Shown in pieces: positions 37,157 through 46,116 of a stretch of DNA of 64,000 nt (the stretch's first letter is position 1; every line of letters begins with the position of its first letter). This DNA is from Emticicia agri. GTDB lineage: Bacteria; Bacteroidota; Bacteroidia; Cytophagales; Spirosomataceae. Below the pieces are notes generated by a model. It had not been told where the DNA came from, did no database searches, and saw nothing but the letters and a program-made list of their open reading frames with translations. The position numbers and the translations under genes are program-made. Where the stretch lies: the NCBI RefSeq assembly GCF_004168285.1, contig NZ_SEWF01000007.1:62001-126000 (forward strand), in the 5' to 3' direction.

Positions 37157-37681
37157 ATGACTCAAGTACAATCGCTAATTGATGCTATTAGCAAAGCACG
37201 GGCAGAATATTTATCAGAAGTTAATAGTCTGAATCCATATCAGATAAGTAATAAAATGGCAGAAAATGTCTGGAATGCCATAGAAATTACCGAGCATTTA
37301 TACTGGGCTGAACAAAACGGATTAGTAGCCATCTATAAAACCATTCAGGCTAAAGAAGAAGGCAAGTCGGTTTGGGAGGGCGAACAAATCAACAAAGGTT
37401 TATCTATTGAAATAATTATTGAGAGAACCTGGCAGGCCAAAGAAATAGTACCAGCCAGTGCTGCTCCGAGAGTGGGTGGCCCTATTGATTTATGGACAAA
37501 TTATCTGCAAAGTTTAGATATACCTCTTAATGGGCTTGCTAATAAACTGACAGACGAAGACCTGACTATCATGACCTTTCCTCACCCGATTTCCGGCCCA
37601 TTTGATATCCGGCAAAGATTAGAGTTTTTACGGTTTCATATTGACCGACACAGGGGACAGGTGGCTGCTTTAAAAATTTAG
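37157..37681 (+). CDS. DinB-family protein
   Basis: 174 residues, no signal peptide. A four-helix DinB/YfiT-like domain with the metal-binding histidines in ITEHLYWAEQ and the C-terminal FHIDRHRGQVA. Cytoplasmic DinB proteins often act as metal-dependent thiol transferases in stress or resistance. It is the first of three closely spaced genes (DinB, lipoprotein, GNAT) ending at a bidirectional terminator. Confidence 0.85.
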   Translation: MTQVQSLIDAISKARAEYLSEVNSLNPYQISNKMAENVWNAIEITEHLYWAEQNGLVAIYKTIQAKEEGKSVWEGEQINKGLSIEIIIERTWQAKEIVPASAAPRVGGPIDLWTNYLQSLDIPLNGLANKLTDEDLTIMTFPHPISGPFDIRQRLEFLRFHIDRHRGQVAALKI

Positions 37682-37716
37682 TAGTACTGAAATTTCTAAC
37701 AAATCTATTCTAAACT

Positions 37717-38103
37717 ATGAAAAAAAAATTACTATCAATTCCTATAGTCGCCATTCTGGTATCCTGTATCGGTAAAGGAGAAGAAATTCCATTAATAAAA
37801 GCAGGAAAACTGGAAGTGGGACAAACCTATATATATGATTATGGTGATGCACGCTATGAAGTAAAATGTCTGACAGATACTACCTTACGTTGGGAATGCG
37901 TATATGGTGAAGAAAAAGGCAGGCAGGAAACTGACAGATATTACCAAAAAGAGTTAGAGGGCAATAACGTATTTGTTACCTGGGCAGAAGCTGACGGCAT
38001 AGGTGTTAGTCAGGTAATTGATTTCAATAAAAACAAAGTACAGTCTTATTTATTAATTGATAAAAAAATCGAATTGGCCGAGGCTAAGATAACCAAGAAA
38101 TAA
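37717..38103 (+). CDS. Small lipoprotein of unknown function
   Basis: 128 residues. Lipoprotein signal MKKKLLSIPIVAILVSC with the lipid-bearing cysteine at 17. The mature part is a small beta-rich domain (KLEVGQTYIYDYGDARYEVKC) with no recognised family. The stop overlaps the start of the GNAT gene by one base (TAATG), so the two are translationally coupled. Confidence 0.65.
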   Translation: MKKKLLSIPIVAILVSCIGKGEEIPLIKAGKLEVGQTYIYDYGDARYEVKCLTDTTLRWECVYGEEKGRQETDRYYQKELEGNNVFVTWAEADGIGVSQVIDFNKNKVQSYLLIDKKIELAEAKITKK

Positions 38104-38561
38104 TGCTATTCCGAAAAGCTACGAAAGCAGATGTCCCCTTTATTGTTCAGATGTTAGCCAACGATAAATTGGGTAAGTTAAGAGAGGATTATCGTGAACC
38201 CCTACCCGAAAAGTATTATCAGGCTTTTGAAAATATTGATACCGACCCGAATCAGGAGTTAATTATCGTTGAAAAAGACGGAGAAGTAATAGGTACTTTG
38301 CAGTTAAGTTTTATCCAGTACCTTACCTATCAGGGAGGTATCCGGGCACAGATAGAAGCAGTAAGAATCCGGGAAGATGTAAGAGGGGCAGGAATCGGCC
38401 AACAAATGTTTGAATGGGCTATTGCAAGAGCCAAAGAAAGAAAAGCACATATCTTACAACTTACTACAGATAAGAGCCGCCCTGAAGCTCTAAATTTTTA
38501 TGAAAAATTAGGTTTCAAAGCTACTCATGAGGGTATGAAACTGCATTTGGAAATAGTATAG
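38103..38561 (+). CDS. GNAT-family N-acetyltransferase
   Basis: 152 residues. Acetyl-CoA binding motif A (VRIREDVRGAGIGQQMFEWAIARAKERK, Q/RxxGxG/A pattern) and the C-terminal NFYEKLGFKATHEGMKLHLE are standard GNAT. The acceptor is unknown. Relatives with the IEAVRIREDVRGAGIG stretch are often annotated as small-molecule or aminoglycoside-like acetyltransferases, but the sequence does not decide this. It is the last gene before the bidirectional terminator. Confidence 0.9.
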   Translation: MLFRKATKADVPFIVQMLANDKLGKLREDYREPLPEKYYQAFENIDTDPNQELIIVEKDGEVIGTLQLSFIQYLTYQGGIRAQIEAVRIREDVRGAGIGQQMFEWAIARAKERKAHILQLTTDKSRPEALNFYEKLGFKATHEGMKLHLEIV

Positions 38562-38601
38562 GCTGAAAGTTTGATACAACTTTAAACATACCCAAATTAA
38601 T

Positions 38602-38645
38602 AAAAACAGAACAGACAGAAATCACAATCCGTCTGTTCTATTTTT
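38602..38645. terminator. Bidirectional intrinsic terminator
   Basis: AGAACAGAC (38608-38616) / GTCTGTTCT (38631-38639), perfect 9-bp stem with an A tract before and TTTTT after. It serves the GNAT gene (plus) and the phosphodiesterase gene (minus). Confidence 0.82.
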
Positions 38646-38671
38646 AAAATCTACGTCATCAAACTAAGTCT

Positions 38672-39907
38672 TTATTTCTTCTCTAACACCACCCATCGAT
38701 TAAGGGTATTATAAGGCATTTCTAAAACAACTTTATAAAATGAAGAATTATAAGAATGTACATCAATTGTAGTTTTTTCAGCGTCAACAGGCACTTTTTT
38801 AACCAATACATAGGTATCCTTTTGCCCGGTTTCAAAATCATTGGTCGTACTCAGCCATATTTTAGCCTGTCCTTTTTTATCAATTGCTTTCCATGATACA
38901 TCAATCTTACCATCTTTGAATTGAGCAGTGGGTTTTATAGCTGAAATTTTTCCTGTCAAAGGTGCTCCATCAATCTCAAGTTGTCTTTCTCTCGGAAAAG
39001 TAATATCCATAAACGAAGCAATAGAAGGCATAATGTCTACAATACCGGGCTGATAATTACGAAAATACGAATTCAGGTTTTTAGCATTGGTAACTATCCA
39101 GGTGGCTCTTTCTCTATCCGACTGTCCACCATGATTTTTTCCCGTTTTGGCATCACGCCCGTGGTCAGTAGTAATATAAATTACCCATTCTTCTTTAAAA
39201 TTCTTCTCCCGGTATTGAATAGCCTGCCAGACACGCCCCACTTGTGCATCCATCTGCTCTATGGCCGAATAAAACTGTGGACTATCGCCATATTTATGAC
39301 CCATATCATCTGTAAATTCCAGATATACCCAGGTTAAATCAGGCGCATCTGTTCTGATAGAATTTGCTGCTTCGGTGGCTATTTTTTCATCAATCAGATT
39401 AATATGTTTACTACCTGCCGTATGCGGATAATTGACCGTATCTAACTCTAATCCATCTAAATGATAGTTAGTCATTATATTGCCCGTCTGTGGCAAGTCC
39501 TCGCCTACAAGTTTGGTACGGTTATCCAGCCATGTCGAAAAAACAGCAGTTTTCTTTTTAGGATATTGCTCTTTAAAAAACCGGAATATAGTCCAGTAGT
39601 TATAATTAGGGGCTTTTATATCATTACCCCATACATTATGCTTATTTACCCACGTACCTGTTAGTAAGCTATTATAGCCCACTGCCGAAATAGTAGGTGT
39701 TTGCGAATAAGCCCCTTTATCTCCGCCAACATAAGCACGGGCATAGCCGCCTATTTTAGCAATAGAATCAAGGTAAGGCTTTTTCACCTTTTCAATTACA
39801 TCATTCGGAATACCATCAACAATAATAAATACTGCTTTTTTGGTAGTTTGTGCCTGACTAATGGTAGCACAAAGTAATATCAATAATGAACACAGAATTT
39901 TTTTCAT
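38672..39907 (-). CDS. Exported nucleotide pyrophosphatase/phosphodiesterase (alkaline-phosphatase superfamily)
   Basis: 411 residues from ATG 39907, chosen because it gives a clean signal peptide (MKKILCSLLILLCATISQA); the reading frame stays open upstream but that extension looks non-coding. Metal and nucleophile motifs of type I phosphodiesterases: FIIVDGIPND, the nucleophile region YSQTPTISAVGYNSLLTG, WVYLEFTDDMGHKYG, and TTDHGRD with a later NHGG. It should hydrolyse phosphodiester or pyrophosphate bonds in the periplasm. A C-terminal beta domain (about 320-411) follows. Confidence 0.85.
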   Translation of the reverse strand: MKKILCSLLILLCATISQAQTTKKAVFIIVDGIPNDVIEKVKKPYLDSIAKIGGYARAYVGGDKGAYSQTPTISAVGYNSLLTGTWVNKHNVWGNDIKAPNYNYWTIFRFFKEQYPKKKTAVFSTWLDNRTKLVGEDLPQTGNIMTNYHLDGLELDTVNYPHTAGSKHINLIDEKIATEAANSIRTDAPDLTWVYLEFTDDMGHKYGDSPQFYSAIEQMDAQVGRVWQAIQYREKNFKEEWVIYITTDHGRDAKTGKNHGGQSDRERATWIVTNAKNLNSYFRNYQPGIVDIMPSIASFMDITFPRERQLEIDGAPLTGKISAIKPTAQFKDGKIDVSWKAIDKKGQAKIWLSTTNDFETGQKDTYVLVKKVPVDAEKTTIDVHSYNSSFYKVVLEMPYNTLNRWVVLEKK

Positions 39908-40010
39908 AACGCAGTAAACAATTGTTGTAATTTTCTGACCGCAAATATAGCCAAACAATAGGGCTACCCGAGCAAGCATAGATGAATTATATATTAAATA
40001 AAAGAGGTAG

Positions 40011-40418
40011 TTACTCTCTTTCAAATACATATTCACCATTATCAAACGGAATCAGGATAAGTTTCTTAGCAGAAACCGATTTAATTTTTACTAATCTGCC
40101 AAATGTAGAAGACATACATAGCGCACGAATCCTGACATCACCGCTCTCCATTTCATAACTTCCACTGCCACAACCTAAAAAAGCATATTCAACAGGAATA
40201 GTCCCCTGATAAGTTTCATTGAAACTTCCTTTCCCTGAAAACTCTACAAAAACTCTTTTATTGTCAGGCACGGTTGTATTGGTACAGGTATTTGTTCCTG
40301 ATGGTTTGCAATAAGAAGTCAGTTTCCATTTGCCTACAATTCCGTTTCCGGGCTCAGGTTTACTTTCTTTACAGGAAAAAAGCAGGCTTATGAATACAAG
40401 TGTAAGTAATTTTTTCAT
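40011..40418 (-). CDS. Small lipoprotein, lipocalin-like
   Basis: 135 residues from ATG 40418, chosen over ATG 40430 because MKKLLTLVFISLLFSC is a clean lipoprotein signal with the cysteine at position 16. The mature part begins IVGKWKLTSYCKPSG, the opening of lipocalin-like Bacteroidota lipoproteins (GxW motif), followed by short beta strands. Four further cysteines may form disulphides. Ligand unknown. Confidence 0.65.
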   Translation of the reverse strand: MKKLLTLVFISLLFSCKESKPEPGNGIVGKWKLTSYCKPSGTNTCTNTTVPDNKRVFVEFSGKGSFNETYQGTIPVEYAFLGCGSGSYEMESGDVRIRALCMSSTFGRLVKIKSVSAKKLILIPFDNGEYVFERE

Positions 40419-40546
40419 AAAAATGTTCATTAGATAGATACTCCTGACTGGTTTACAATATTAGCCAAAAGCTTTGAGGGAAGCAAGGTCATTCTGCTTC
40501 AAAGATTACTTATCTTTGCCTTACTATCTGTCAAAACTCCTGATTC

Positions 40547-41980
40547 ATGAACAAACACATTTTATCCATCATCTTTTTACTTTCTTTTATTTACAACCTT
40601 ACGAATGCACAAACAACCGGAGAGCCTTGGTGGAAAAGGAACAATTTACGGGTAATACAGACCAATCTTCCTGCTTATGAGGCAGCTACTCTTAACCCTG
40701 ATTCGCTCATAAAAGACTTAATAGATTATTCGGCCAATACGCTCATCATCAATGCCGGAGGTATTATGGCTTTTTATAAAACCAGACTCGACTTTCATTA
40801 TACTAATCCTTATATGAAAGAAGATATGCTGGCGCAGGTTGTCAGAAAATGTCATGGCCATAACATTAAAGTAATTGTTCGTTTTGATTTTAGTCGTGTG
40901 CATGAGAGTATTTTTAAAACTCACCCGGATTGGTGTTATATATCGCCTAAAAATGAGCGCATTATTAACACTGATATGTATGTGGTGTCCATCAACGCAC
41001 CTTATGTACAACAAAAAGCCTTTCAGATTATTGAAGAAGTCATAGATAATTTCCCGATTGATGGTATTTTTCTGAATATGCCGGGCTATCAGGTAAATAA
41101 TCCTTATGAGGGCAAGTATCATGGTATCGACCAGAATGAGTATGATAAAAAAGCGTTTTCAGTATATAGCAATGGTTTGATACTACCAACCATTGAAGAT
41201 AAGGCCGACCCCGTTTATCAGAAATACCTGACCTTTAAGAAAAGTACCATAGAAGACTGGTCTGAACGTCTGCATCAACTCGTAAAATCAAAAAGTAATC
41301 AGATTGCCATCTGTACCTATTTAGATAAGCATGTAGACATCATTCGTCATGAATCACAGACAAATAGCCTGCCCTATTGGCCTTATAGTGCTTCTGATAA
41401 TGTGAACAATGCACAAAATTCCTTTCCCAATCACATTATCAGTAATGCAAGTATTCAACAAATCTCTTTTCAATCAAGGTATAATGCCGTTGAGCCTGAA
41501 GAAGCAGGAATCAGACTTTACGAAAATATTGCTAATGGTTCGGGATTAGATATTAGTCTGATGGGCGATATGCGCAATTATGAAGATGAACGGAATTTTG
41601 AGGTAATTAAAAAAATATATGCTCATCATAAAAAGCATGAACAGTATTTCGGCAATTATACTTCAGTAGCAAAAATAGCCCTCATTGCGCCTGGTTCATG
41701 GCCAAGTGGTGAGCCCATGCAAGAGTACAGAGGCATACAACTCATGCTCAAAGAAGCGCATCTGCCTTTAGATATTATTGAAGATGCCCAGATAGCCTAC
41801 CTCAAAGAAAAGCTACAAAAATACAGGCTGATTATTCTCCCCGAAATTACCTATCTGAAACCAGAGACCATCACCTTATTGAAAGAACTAAGCCGGAATG
41901 GCACGAATCTGATAGCCACCAATCGTAGTTTTTTTGATTCACCAGAATCTTTGCAGGAATTATTCGGAGCAAAAATATGA
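40547..41980 (+). CDS. Putative exported glycoside hydrolase (GHL6-like), N-terminal part of a split gene
   Basis: 477 residues, signal peptide MNKHILSIIFLLSFIYNLTNAQ. A TIM-barrel-like domain with LIINAGGIMAFY, VIVRFDFSRVHESIF, HPDWCYISPKNE and IDGIFLNMPGYQ resembles the hypothetical glycoside hydrolase family GHL6. It is followed by a beta-galactosidase-trimerisation-like domain (IALIAPGSWPSGEP, LIILPEITYLKPETI). It stops abruptly after LQELFGAKI, and the homologous continuation lies in the next frame (41977-42651). One extra A in the A5 run at 41971-41975 would join the two. Confidence 0.72.
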   Translation: MNKHILSIIFLLSFIYNLTNAQTTGEPWWKRNNLRVIQTNLPAYEAATLNPDSLIKDLIDYSANTLIINAGGIMAFYKTRLDFHYTNPYMKEDMLAQVVRKCHGHNIKVIVRFDFSRVHESIFKTHPDWCYISPKNERIINTDMYVVSINAPYVQQKAFQIIEEVIDNFPIDGIFLNMPGYQVNNPYEGKYHGIDQNEYDKKAFSVYSNGLILPTIEDKADPVYQKYLTFKKSTIEDWSERLHQLVKSKSNQIAICTYLDKHVDIIRHESQTNSLPYWPYSASDNVNNAQNSFPNHIISNASIQQISFQSRYNAVEPEEAGIRLYENIANGSGLDISLMGDMRNYEDERNFEVIKKIYAHHKKHEQYFGNYTSVAKIALIAPGSWPSGEPMQEYRGIQLMLKEAHLPLDIIEDAQIAYLKEKLQKYRLIILPEITYLKPETITLLKELSRNGTNLIATNRSFFDSPESLQELFGAKI

Positions 41981-42651
41981 ACAAAGACCATGAGGGAAGT
42001 GGCTTTTATCTGTCTCCCGACAATAAAGATTTATTTAAAAGATTCAAACAGCAAAAAATGCTTTTCTGGAAGTTTAATTTAGGCTTGTACGATTTATCAA
42101 GTGCCGATAAAACCTACTTACCTATTCTGAGCAAAGGCCGACCCGGACCACCGGAAATCATTGGAGGGCATGACCCGACCAATTATTATGCAATGGGTGT
42201 AAAACAAAATCCTACAAGCAAAAATATCATCTTACCAATTAACTTAGGCAAATTATACTACTTGCATGGTTATGAGCAGCATAAAAATATCCTTTTAGAT
42301 ATAATAGACTATGTATTTCCTGAGAATGGGCAGATTGTTCAGACCGATGCACCGGAGCGTATAGAAGTGATACTGCAGGAATATAGAAAAAACACTGCTC
42401 CAATGAATCATCAAAAACAGAGCTATGGTTTGATTCTACATTTAGTAAATCTGACAGGTTTTAGCGGAAATACGTATTTTAAGGCTTTGCCTGTTTACCA
42501 GACAAATTTTAAAATAAAAACCGATTTTAAACCCTCTAAAATATTTTCACTGAACACAAACACCACTATTCCATTCCGTTGGGAGAATGGTTTTATTAGC
42601 TTCAAAGTTAATAAGATTGAAGAGTTTGAAGGAATTGTCATCAATAGATAG
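41977..42651 (+). CDS. C-terminal part of the split glycoside hydrolase
   Basis: 224 residues beginning at an ATG that overlaps the upstream stop by 4 bp (ATGA). It has no signal peptide and continues the trimerisation-like and C-terminal beta domains (LPILSKGRPGPPEIIGGHDP, KNIILPINLGKLYYLHGYEQHKNILLD). As a free protein it would be a domain fragment in the cytoplasm, so I read it as the same gene after a one-base loss. True translational coupling of two subunits is possible but less likely. Confidence 0.7.
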   Translation: MNKDHEGSGFYLSPDNKDLFKRFKQQKMLFWKFNLGLYDLSSADKTYLPILSKGRPGPPEIIGGHDPTNYYAMGVKQNPTSKNIILPINLGKLYYLHGYEQHKNILLDIIDYVFPENGQIVQTDAPERIEVILQEYRKNTAPMNHQKQSYGLILHLVNLTGFSGNTYFKALPVYQTNFKIKTDFKPSKIFSLNTNTTIPFRWENGFISFKVNKIEEFEGIVINR

Positions 42652-42722
42652 GTCTTGAAAATAAATTACCAGCCAATAAAAATAAGCTATTTAAAATCCA
42701 TGTTACCCATTAAAAACCCATT

Positions 42723-43520
42723 ATGAGAGCTACCATCTTTTTTATTACATTTTTCTATTCTGTTTACGCTTCCGCACAAATTGATTTTGTAACACCCTTC
42801 AAATATTGCCAGATAGAGGGCAGTACAACTATCTACGATTACAAAAACAAAAAATGGTTATTCAGCAATAGCAAAGATGCCCGTGTAGAGACCTTACCTG
42901 CTTCTACATTCAAAATAATTAACTTGTTGATTGCCTTAGAAACAGGTGTTATTAAAGATGAAAATGAGGTAGTAAAATGGGTTGGCAAAACAGATACAAC
43001 ACTATATGGGTATCGTCCTGATATTTATAAAGATATGTCGGTTAAGGAAGCCTTTGAAGTATCTGCGGGTTGGGTATTTATTGAATTAGCTAAAAAGATT
43101 GGCAAAGAAAGATATAAACACTATTTAAAACGCTGCCAGTATGGTAACCAGAATCTCTCGGAAAAAGATGACGATTTCTGGAATTTCGGAGCTTTCGCTA
43201 TATCTCCGGTTAATCAGGTTGAGTTTTTGGTAAAAGTTTATGAAGAAAAACTACCTTTCTCAAAAGGAAATATGGAGATTCTGAAAAGAGTCATGCTTAC
43301 CGAGGAAACCGATAATTACAGTATCAGGTCTAAAACCGGATGGACAAGGGTATCAGGCAACGATATTGGTTGGTGGGTTGGATATGTTGAGCGCAACGAT
43401 AACAGCTATTTCTTTACTACCCGTATTATAAAGAAACGAAGCACGCTTAACAAAAACTTCGGACAGTGCCGCAAAGACATAACTAAAAACATACTCCGGC
43501 AACTAAAAGTAATAAACTAA
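42723..43520 (+). CDS. Class D (OXA-like) beta-lactamase
   Basis: 265 residues, signal peptide MRATIFFITFFYSVYASAQ. The active-site tetrad S61-T-F-K64, Y140-G-N142, W153 and K204-T-G206 match class D enzymes, including the lysine that is carboxylated in this class. The S-x-V motif reads S114-A-G116, so the conserved valine is replaced by glycine (by-eye alignment to SAVPV of OXA-10). It acylates beta-lactams in the periplasm. Divergent from the clinically known OXA groups, it is probably an intrinsic chromosomal gene; no mobile element flanks it. Confidence 0.9.
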   Translation: MRATIFFITFFYSVYASAQIDFVTPFKYCQIEGSTTIYDYKNKKWLFSNSKDARVETLPASTFKIINLLIALETGVIKDENEVVKWVGKTDTTLYGYRPDIYKDMSVKEAFEVSAGWVFIELAKKIGKERYKHYLKRCQYGNQNLSEKDDDFWNFGAFAISPVNQVEFLVKVYEEKLPFSKGNMEILKRVMLTEETDNYSIRSKTGWTRVSGNDIGWWVGYVERNDNSYFFTTRIIKKRSTLNKNFGQCRKDITKNILRQLKVIN

Positions 43521-43548
43521 TTGTTTGTTTTTTGAACATCTACAACTT

Positions 43549-43899
43549 ATGCCTTCAGAACTTGAAAACTACTATCTGAAACAAACTGAGCCTATTCAAA
43601 GCTGCCTACTAGCCTTGAAAAATATTATAATGAGTATTCATCCGCTGATAACCCACGAACGGAAATATCAGATTCCTTTCTTTTATTATAAAGGCAAGAA
43701 ATTAGCTTACTTATGGGTAACCAGAAAAAAATTACAAGTGGGTTTTATAGAAGACAAGTGTCTGCAGGAACCAATTGAAGGCGTCAGACTAAAAGATAAA
43801 TACCAAAGCATTATCGTAAATCCGAACGAGGATATTCCTATGGGAGTAATTGTCAGAAACCTGAAAGACCTTATTCATTTGTATGATAATTTGACCTGA
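43549..43899 (+). CDS. DUF1801-family protein
   Basis: 116 residues from ATG 43549; an upstream in-frame TTG at 43525 gives an unlikely N-terminus. The core (IQSCLLALKNIIMSIHPLITHERKYQIPFFYYKGKKLAYLW) is that of the small DUF1801/YdhG-like fold, related to frataxin-like or iron-chaperone-annotated proteins. Function is not established. It follows the beta-lactamase by 28 bp and may be cotranscribed. Confidence 0.75.
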   Translation: MPSELENYYLKQTEPIQSCLLALKNIIMSIHPLITHERKYQIPFFYYKGKKLAYLWVTRKKLQVGFIEDKCLQEPIEGVRLKDKYQSIIVNPNEDIPMGVIVRNLKDLIHLYDNLT

Positions 43900-43954
43900 C
43901 TAACCTGACCGTAATCAGATTCTTTCTCTCTTTATTCTATATTGAATTTTATAG

Positions 43955-43962
43955 TATATTTG
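43955..43962 (+). promoter_or_regulatory. Promoter core before the M28 peptidase
   Basis: TATATTTG, an exact TANNTTTG match about 70 bp before the start codon; no clear TTTG at the usual distance. Confidence 0.35.
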
Positions 43963-44031
43963 GGCAAGCGTGTTCGCTGTACAATCAAGGTGTAAATCTA
44001 TTACCTTTAGCTATTTCAATCTTATTCTTTT

Positions 44032-45684
44032 ATGCAAAAAATCTTATCCTTCTCTTTAGTTATTTTAACTGCATTATTTTTTACGGCCTGCAGTAAATCT
44101 GAAAGTTCATTCGACGAACAAGATGGTATCAGTTCTTTTAATAAAGATAGTCTGACCCAACACATCATCACTTTAGCTTCTGACGAATTTCAAGGCCGCC
44201 GCCCTTTTACGGTTGGTGAAACCAAAACAGTAGAATATCTGACACAAACGCTCAAAAATATGGGTGTAGAGCCGGGTAATGGCAATGAGTATTTCCAGAA
44301 AGTACCTATGGTTGAAATTACGCCCACCTGTGACCCTACCATGAAAATTACCTCGGCCAAAGGCAGTTTCACTTTAAATAATATGAGCGACTATGTAATC
44401 TGGACTGAGAATACAGATTCTGTTATCTCATTGAATAATGAAGAAATTATTTTTGCCGGGTTTGGTGTGGTTGCTCCCGAATATAACTGGAATGATTATG
44501 CAGGGCTTGACGTAAAGGGAAAAGTAGTATTGGTAATGGTGAACGACCCCGGATTTAGTTCGGGAGATAGTACGCTATTTAAAGGCAAAGAAATGACCTA
44601 TTATGGTCGATGGACGTATAAATTTGAAGAGGCAGCCCGACAAGGTGCCAAAGGTTGCCTGATTGTACACAATGAAGCGGCGGCTTCTTATGGCTTCAGT
44701 GTAGTGCAAAATTCCTGGGGTAAATCTCAACAACATTTAGATACCAGAAGCAGTAAAGAATACCGTTGTCCGGTTGAAGGCTGGATTACAGAACCGGCAG
44801 CTAAAAAGTTATTGAATACTGTTCCGAATGGTGAATCACTGCTGGCAAAAGCTAATCAAAAAGGCTTTAAATCAGTGTCTTTAGGGCTGAAGGTTTCAAC
44901 CTCTATGAAAGTGAAAGCGGTATTTAATGAATCAAAAAATGTAATAGGCAAAATAACAGGCACTACCCACCCTAAAGAATACATCATTTACACTGCTCAC
45001 TGGGACCACTTTGGTATCGGAAAACCTGATGCCAAAGGAGACTCTATTTACAATGGGGCTTTAGATAACGCCAGTGGTACTGCTGCCATATTAGAAGTAG
45101 CCCGTGCATTTAAAAGTATGAAAAATAAACCTGAACGCAGCATTGTCTTTTTATTTGTTACAGGCGAAGAACAAGGGCTGTTAGGCTCGGCGTATTACGC
45201 CCAGAATCCGGTTTATCCTGTCGATGAAACGGTAGCAAATCTGAATATAGATGTCATTAATAATTTTGGCCCTACAAAAGATGTTTCTATTGCAGGCGAA
45301 GGTCAGTCAGAGTTAGAAGATTATCTGAAACAGGAACTCGAAAAGAAAGGAAGATACATTGCTCCTGAAGCCCACCCTGAAGCCGGTCATTATTTCCGTT
45401 CAGACCATTTTAGTTTTGCTAAAGTAGGCGTCCCTGCTCTGACTACCGGAAGTGGAATTGATGCCATACCTCAAGGCAAAGAATACGGGCAAAAACAACA
45501 GGAGGCTTATAATGATAGTTTTTATCACCAGACTACTGACCAGTACGATGCTTCAACATGGAAATTGGAAGGTGGTATAGAAGATACTATTCTGCTATTT
45601 CAGATAGGAAAAAGATTAGCCTTTGAAACTACCTGGCCGCAATGGAAAGAGGGTTCAGAATTTAAGGCATTGAGAAAAAAATAA
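44032..45684 (+). CDS. M28-family zinc aminopeptidase lipoprotein with PA domain
   Basis: 550 residues. Lipoprotein signal MQKILSFSLVILTALFFTAC (Cys 20). A protease-associated domain (about 110-270, with FGVVAPEYNWNDYAGLDVKGKVV) is inserted in the peptidase. The di-zinc M28 ligands are seen in TAHWDHFG, NGALDNASGTA, VTGEEQGLLGS and the final histidine in FRSDHFSFA. It should remove N-terminal amino acids from peptides at the outer membrane or periplasm. Length is normal for this subgroup. It is followed 8 bp later by a small membrane gene. Confidence 0.9.
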   Translation: MQKILSFSLVILTALFFTACSKSESSFDEQDGISSFNKDSLTQHIITLASDEFQGRRPFTVGETKTVEYLTQTLKNMGVEPGNGNEYFQKVPMVEITPTCDPTMKITSAKGSFTLNNMSDYVIWTENTDSVISLNNEEIIFAGFGVVAPEYNWNDYAGLDVKGKVVLVMVNDPGFSSGDSTLFKGKEMTYYGRWTYKFEEAARQGAKGCLIVHNEAAASYGFSVVQNSWGKSQQHLDTRSSKEYRCPVEGWITEPAAKKLLNTVPNGESLLAKANQKGFKSVSLGLKVSTSMKVKAVFNESKNVIGKITGTTHPKEYIIYTAHWDHFGIGKPDAKGDSIYNGALDNASGTAAILEVARAFKSMKNKPERSIVFLFVTGEEQGLLGSAYYAQNPVYPVDETVANLNIDVINNFGPTKDVSIAGEGQSELEDYLKQELEKKGRYIAPEAHPEAGHYFRSDHFSFAKVGVPALTTGSGIDAIPQGKEYGQKQQEAYNDSFYHQTTDQYDASTWKLEGGIEDTILLFQIGKRLAFETTWPQWKEGSEFKALRKK

Positions 45685-45692
45685 TAATATTT

Positions 45693-46031
45693 ATGAATCA
45701 ACCAGCAGAAACAACACGACCAGCAGCTATTACCGCTATTTGTACAATTGGCTTTGTAGGAGTCGCATTAGTAATTCCATTGATATTTTCTTCTATTGCC
45801 CTCAAAATTGGCAATTGGTATCCCCCCTATTTAGCTTTCTCTTCCATTGCAGGTTTTGCTTGTTTATGGGGATTCTGGACAATGAAAAAGTGGGGAGTAT
45901 ATGCTTATACCGTTTTAGTATTGGCTAATCAGGTAGTTCTGCTCAGCACAGGCTTATGGTCTTTGTTTTCCATATTAATACCTGCTATTGTCATAGGCGT
46001 AGGTTTTACTCATCTGAAAAAAATGACTTGA
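45693..46031 (+). CDS. Small integral membrane protein
   Basis: 112 residues with four predicted transmembrane segments (ITAICTIGFVGVALVIPLIF, PYLAFSSIAGFACLWGFW, YAYTVLVLANQVVLLS, LFSILIPAIVIGVGF) and few charges. No family is recognised with certainty. It follows the M28 peptidase gene after 8 bp, so it is probably in the same transcript. A strong bidirectional terminator follows. Confidence 0.7.
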   Translation: MNQPAETTRPAAITAICTIGFVGVALVIPLIFSSIALKIGNWYPPYLAFSSIAGFACLWGFWTMKKWGVYAYTVLVLANQVVLLSTGLWSLFSILIPAIVIGVGFTHLKKMT

Positions 46032-46056
46032 TACGAAACCTGAATAGCTGACATAC

Positions 46057-46092
46057 AAAAAGCGCCACATAAACAATTTACGTGGCGCTTTT
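46057..46092. terminator. Bidirectional intrinsic terminator
   Basis: AAAAGCGCCAC (46058-46068) / GTGGCGCTTTT (46082-46092), perfect 11-bp stem between convergent genes. Confidence 0.88.
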
Positions 46093-46116
46093 CTATTATC
46101 TTGATGATTTACCTAA

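Noticed and set aside
39908-40045. N-terminal extension of the phosphodiesterase gene to a TTG at 40045
   Set aside because: The added 46 residues look non-coding and would bury the clean signal peptide starting at ATG 39907; they also overlap the lipoprotein gene on the same strand.
40547-42651. Programmed -1 ribosomal frameshift in the glycoside hydrolase
   Set aside because: GCAAAAATATGA does not form a canonical X-XXY-YYZ slippery heptamer and no strong downstream structure is evident; a one-base loss is simpler.
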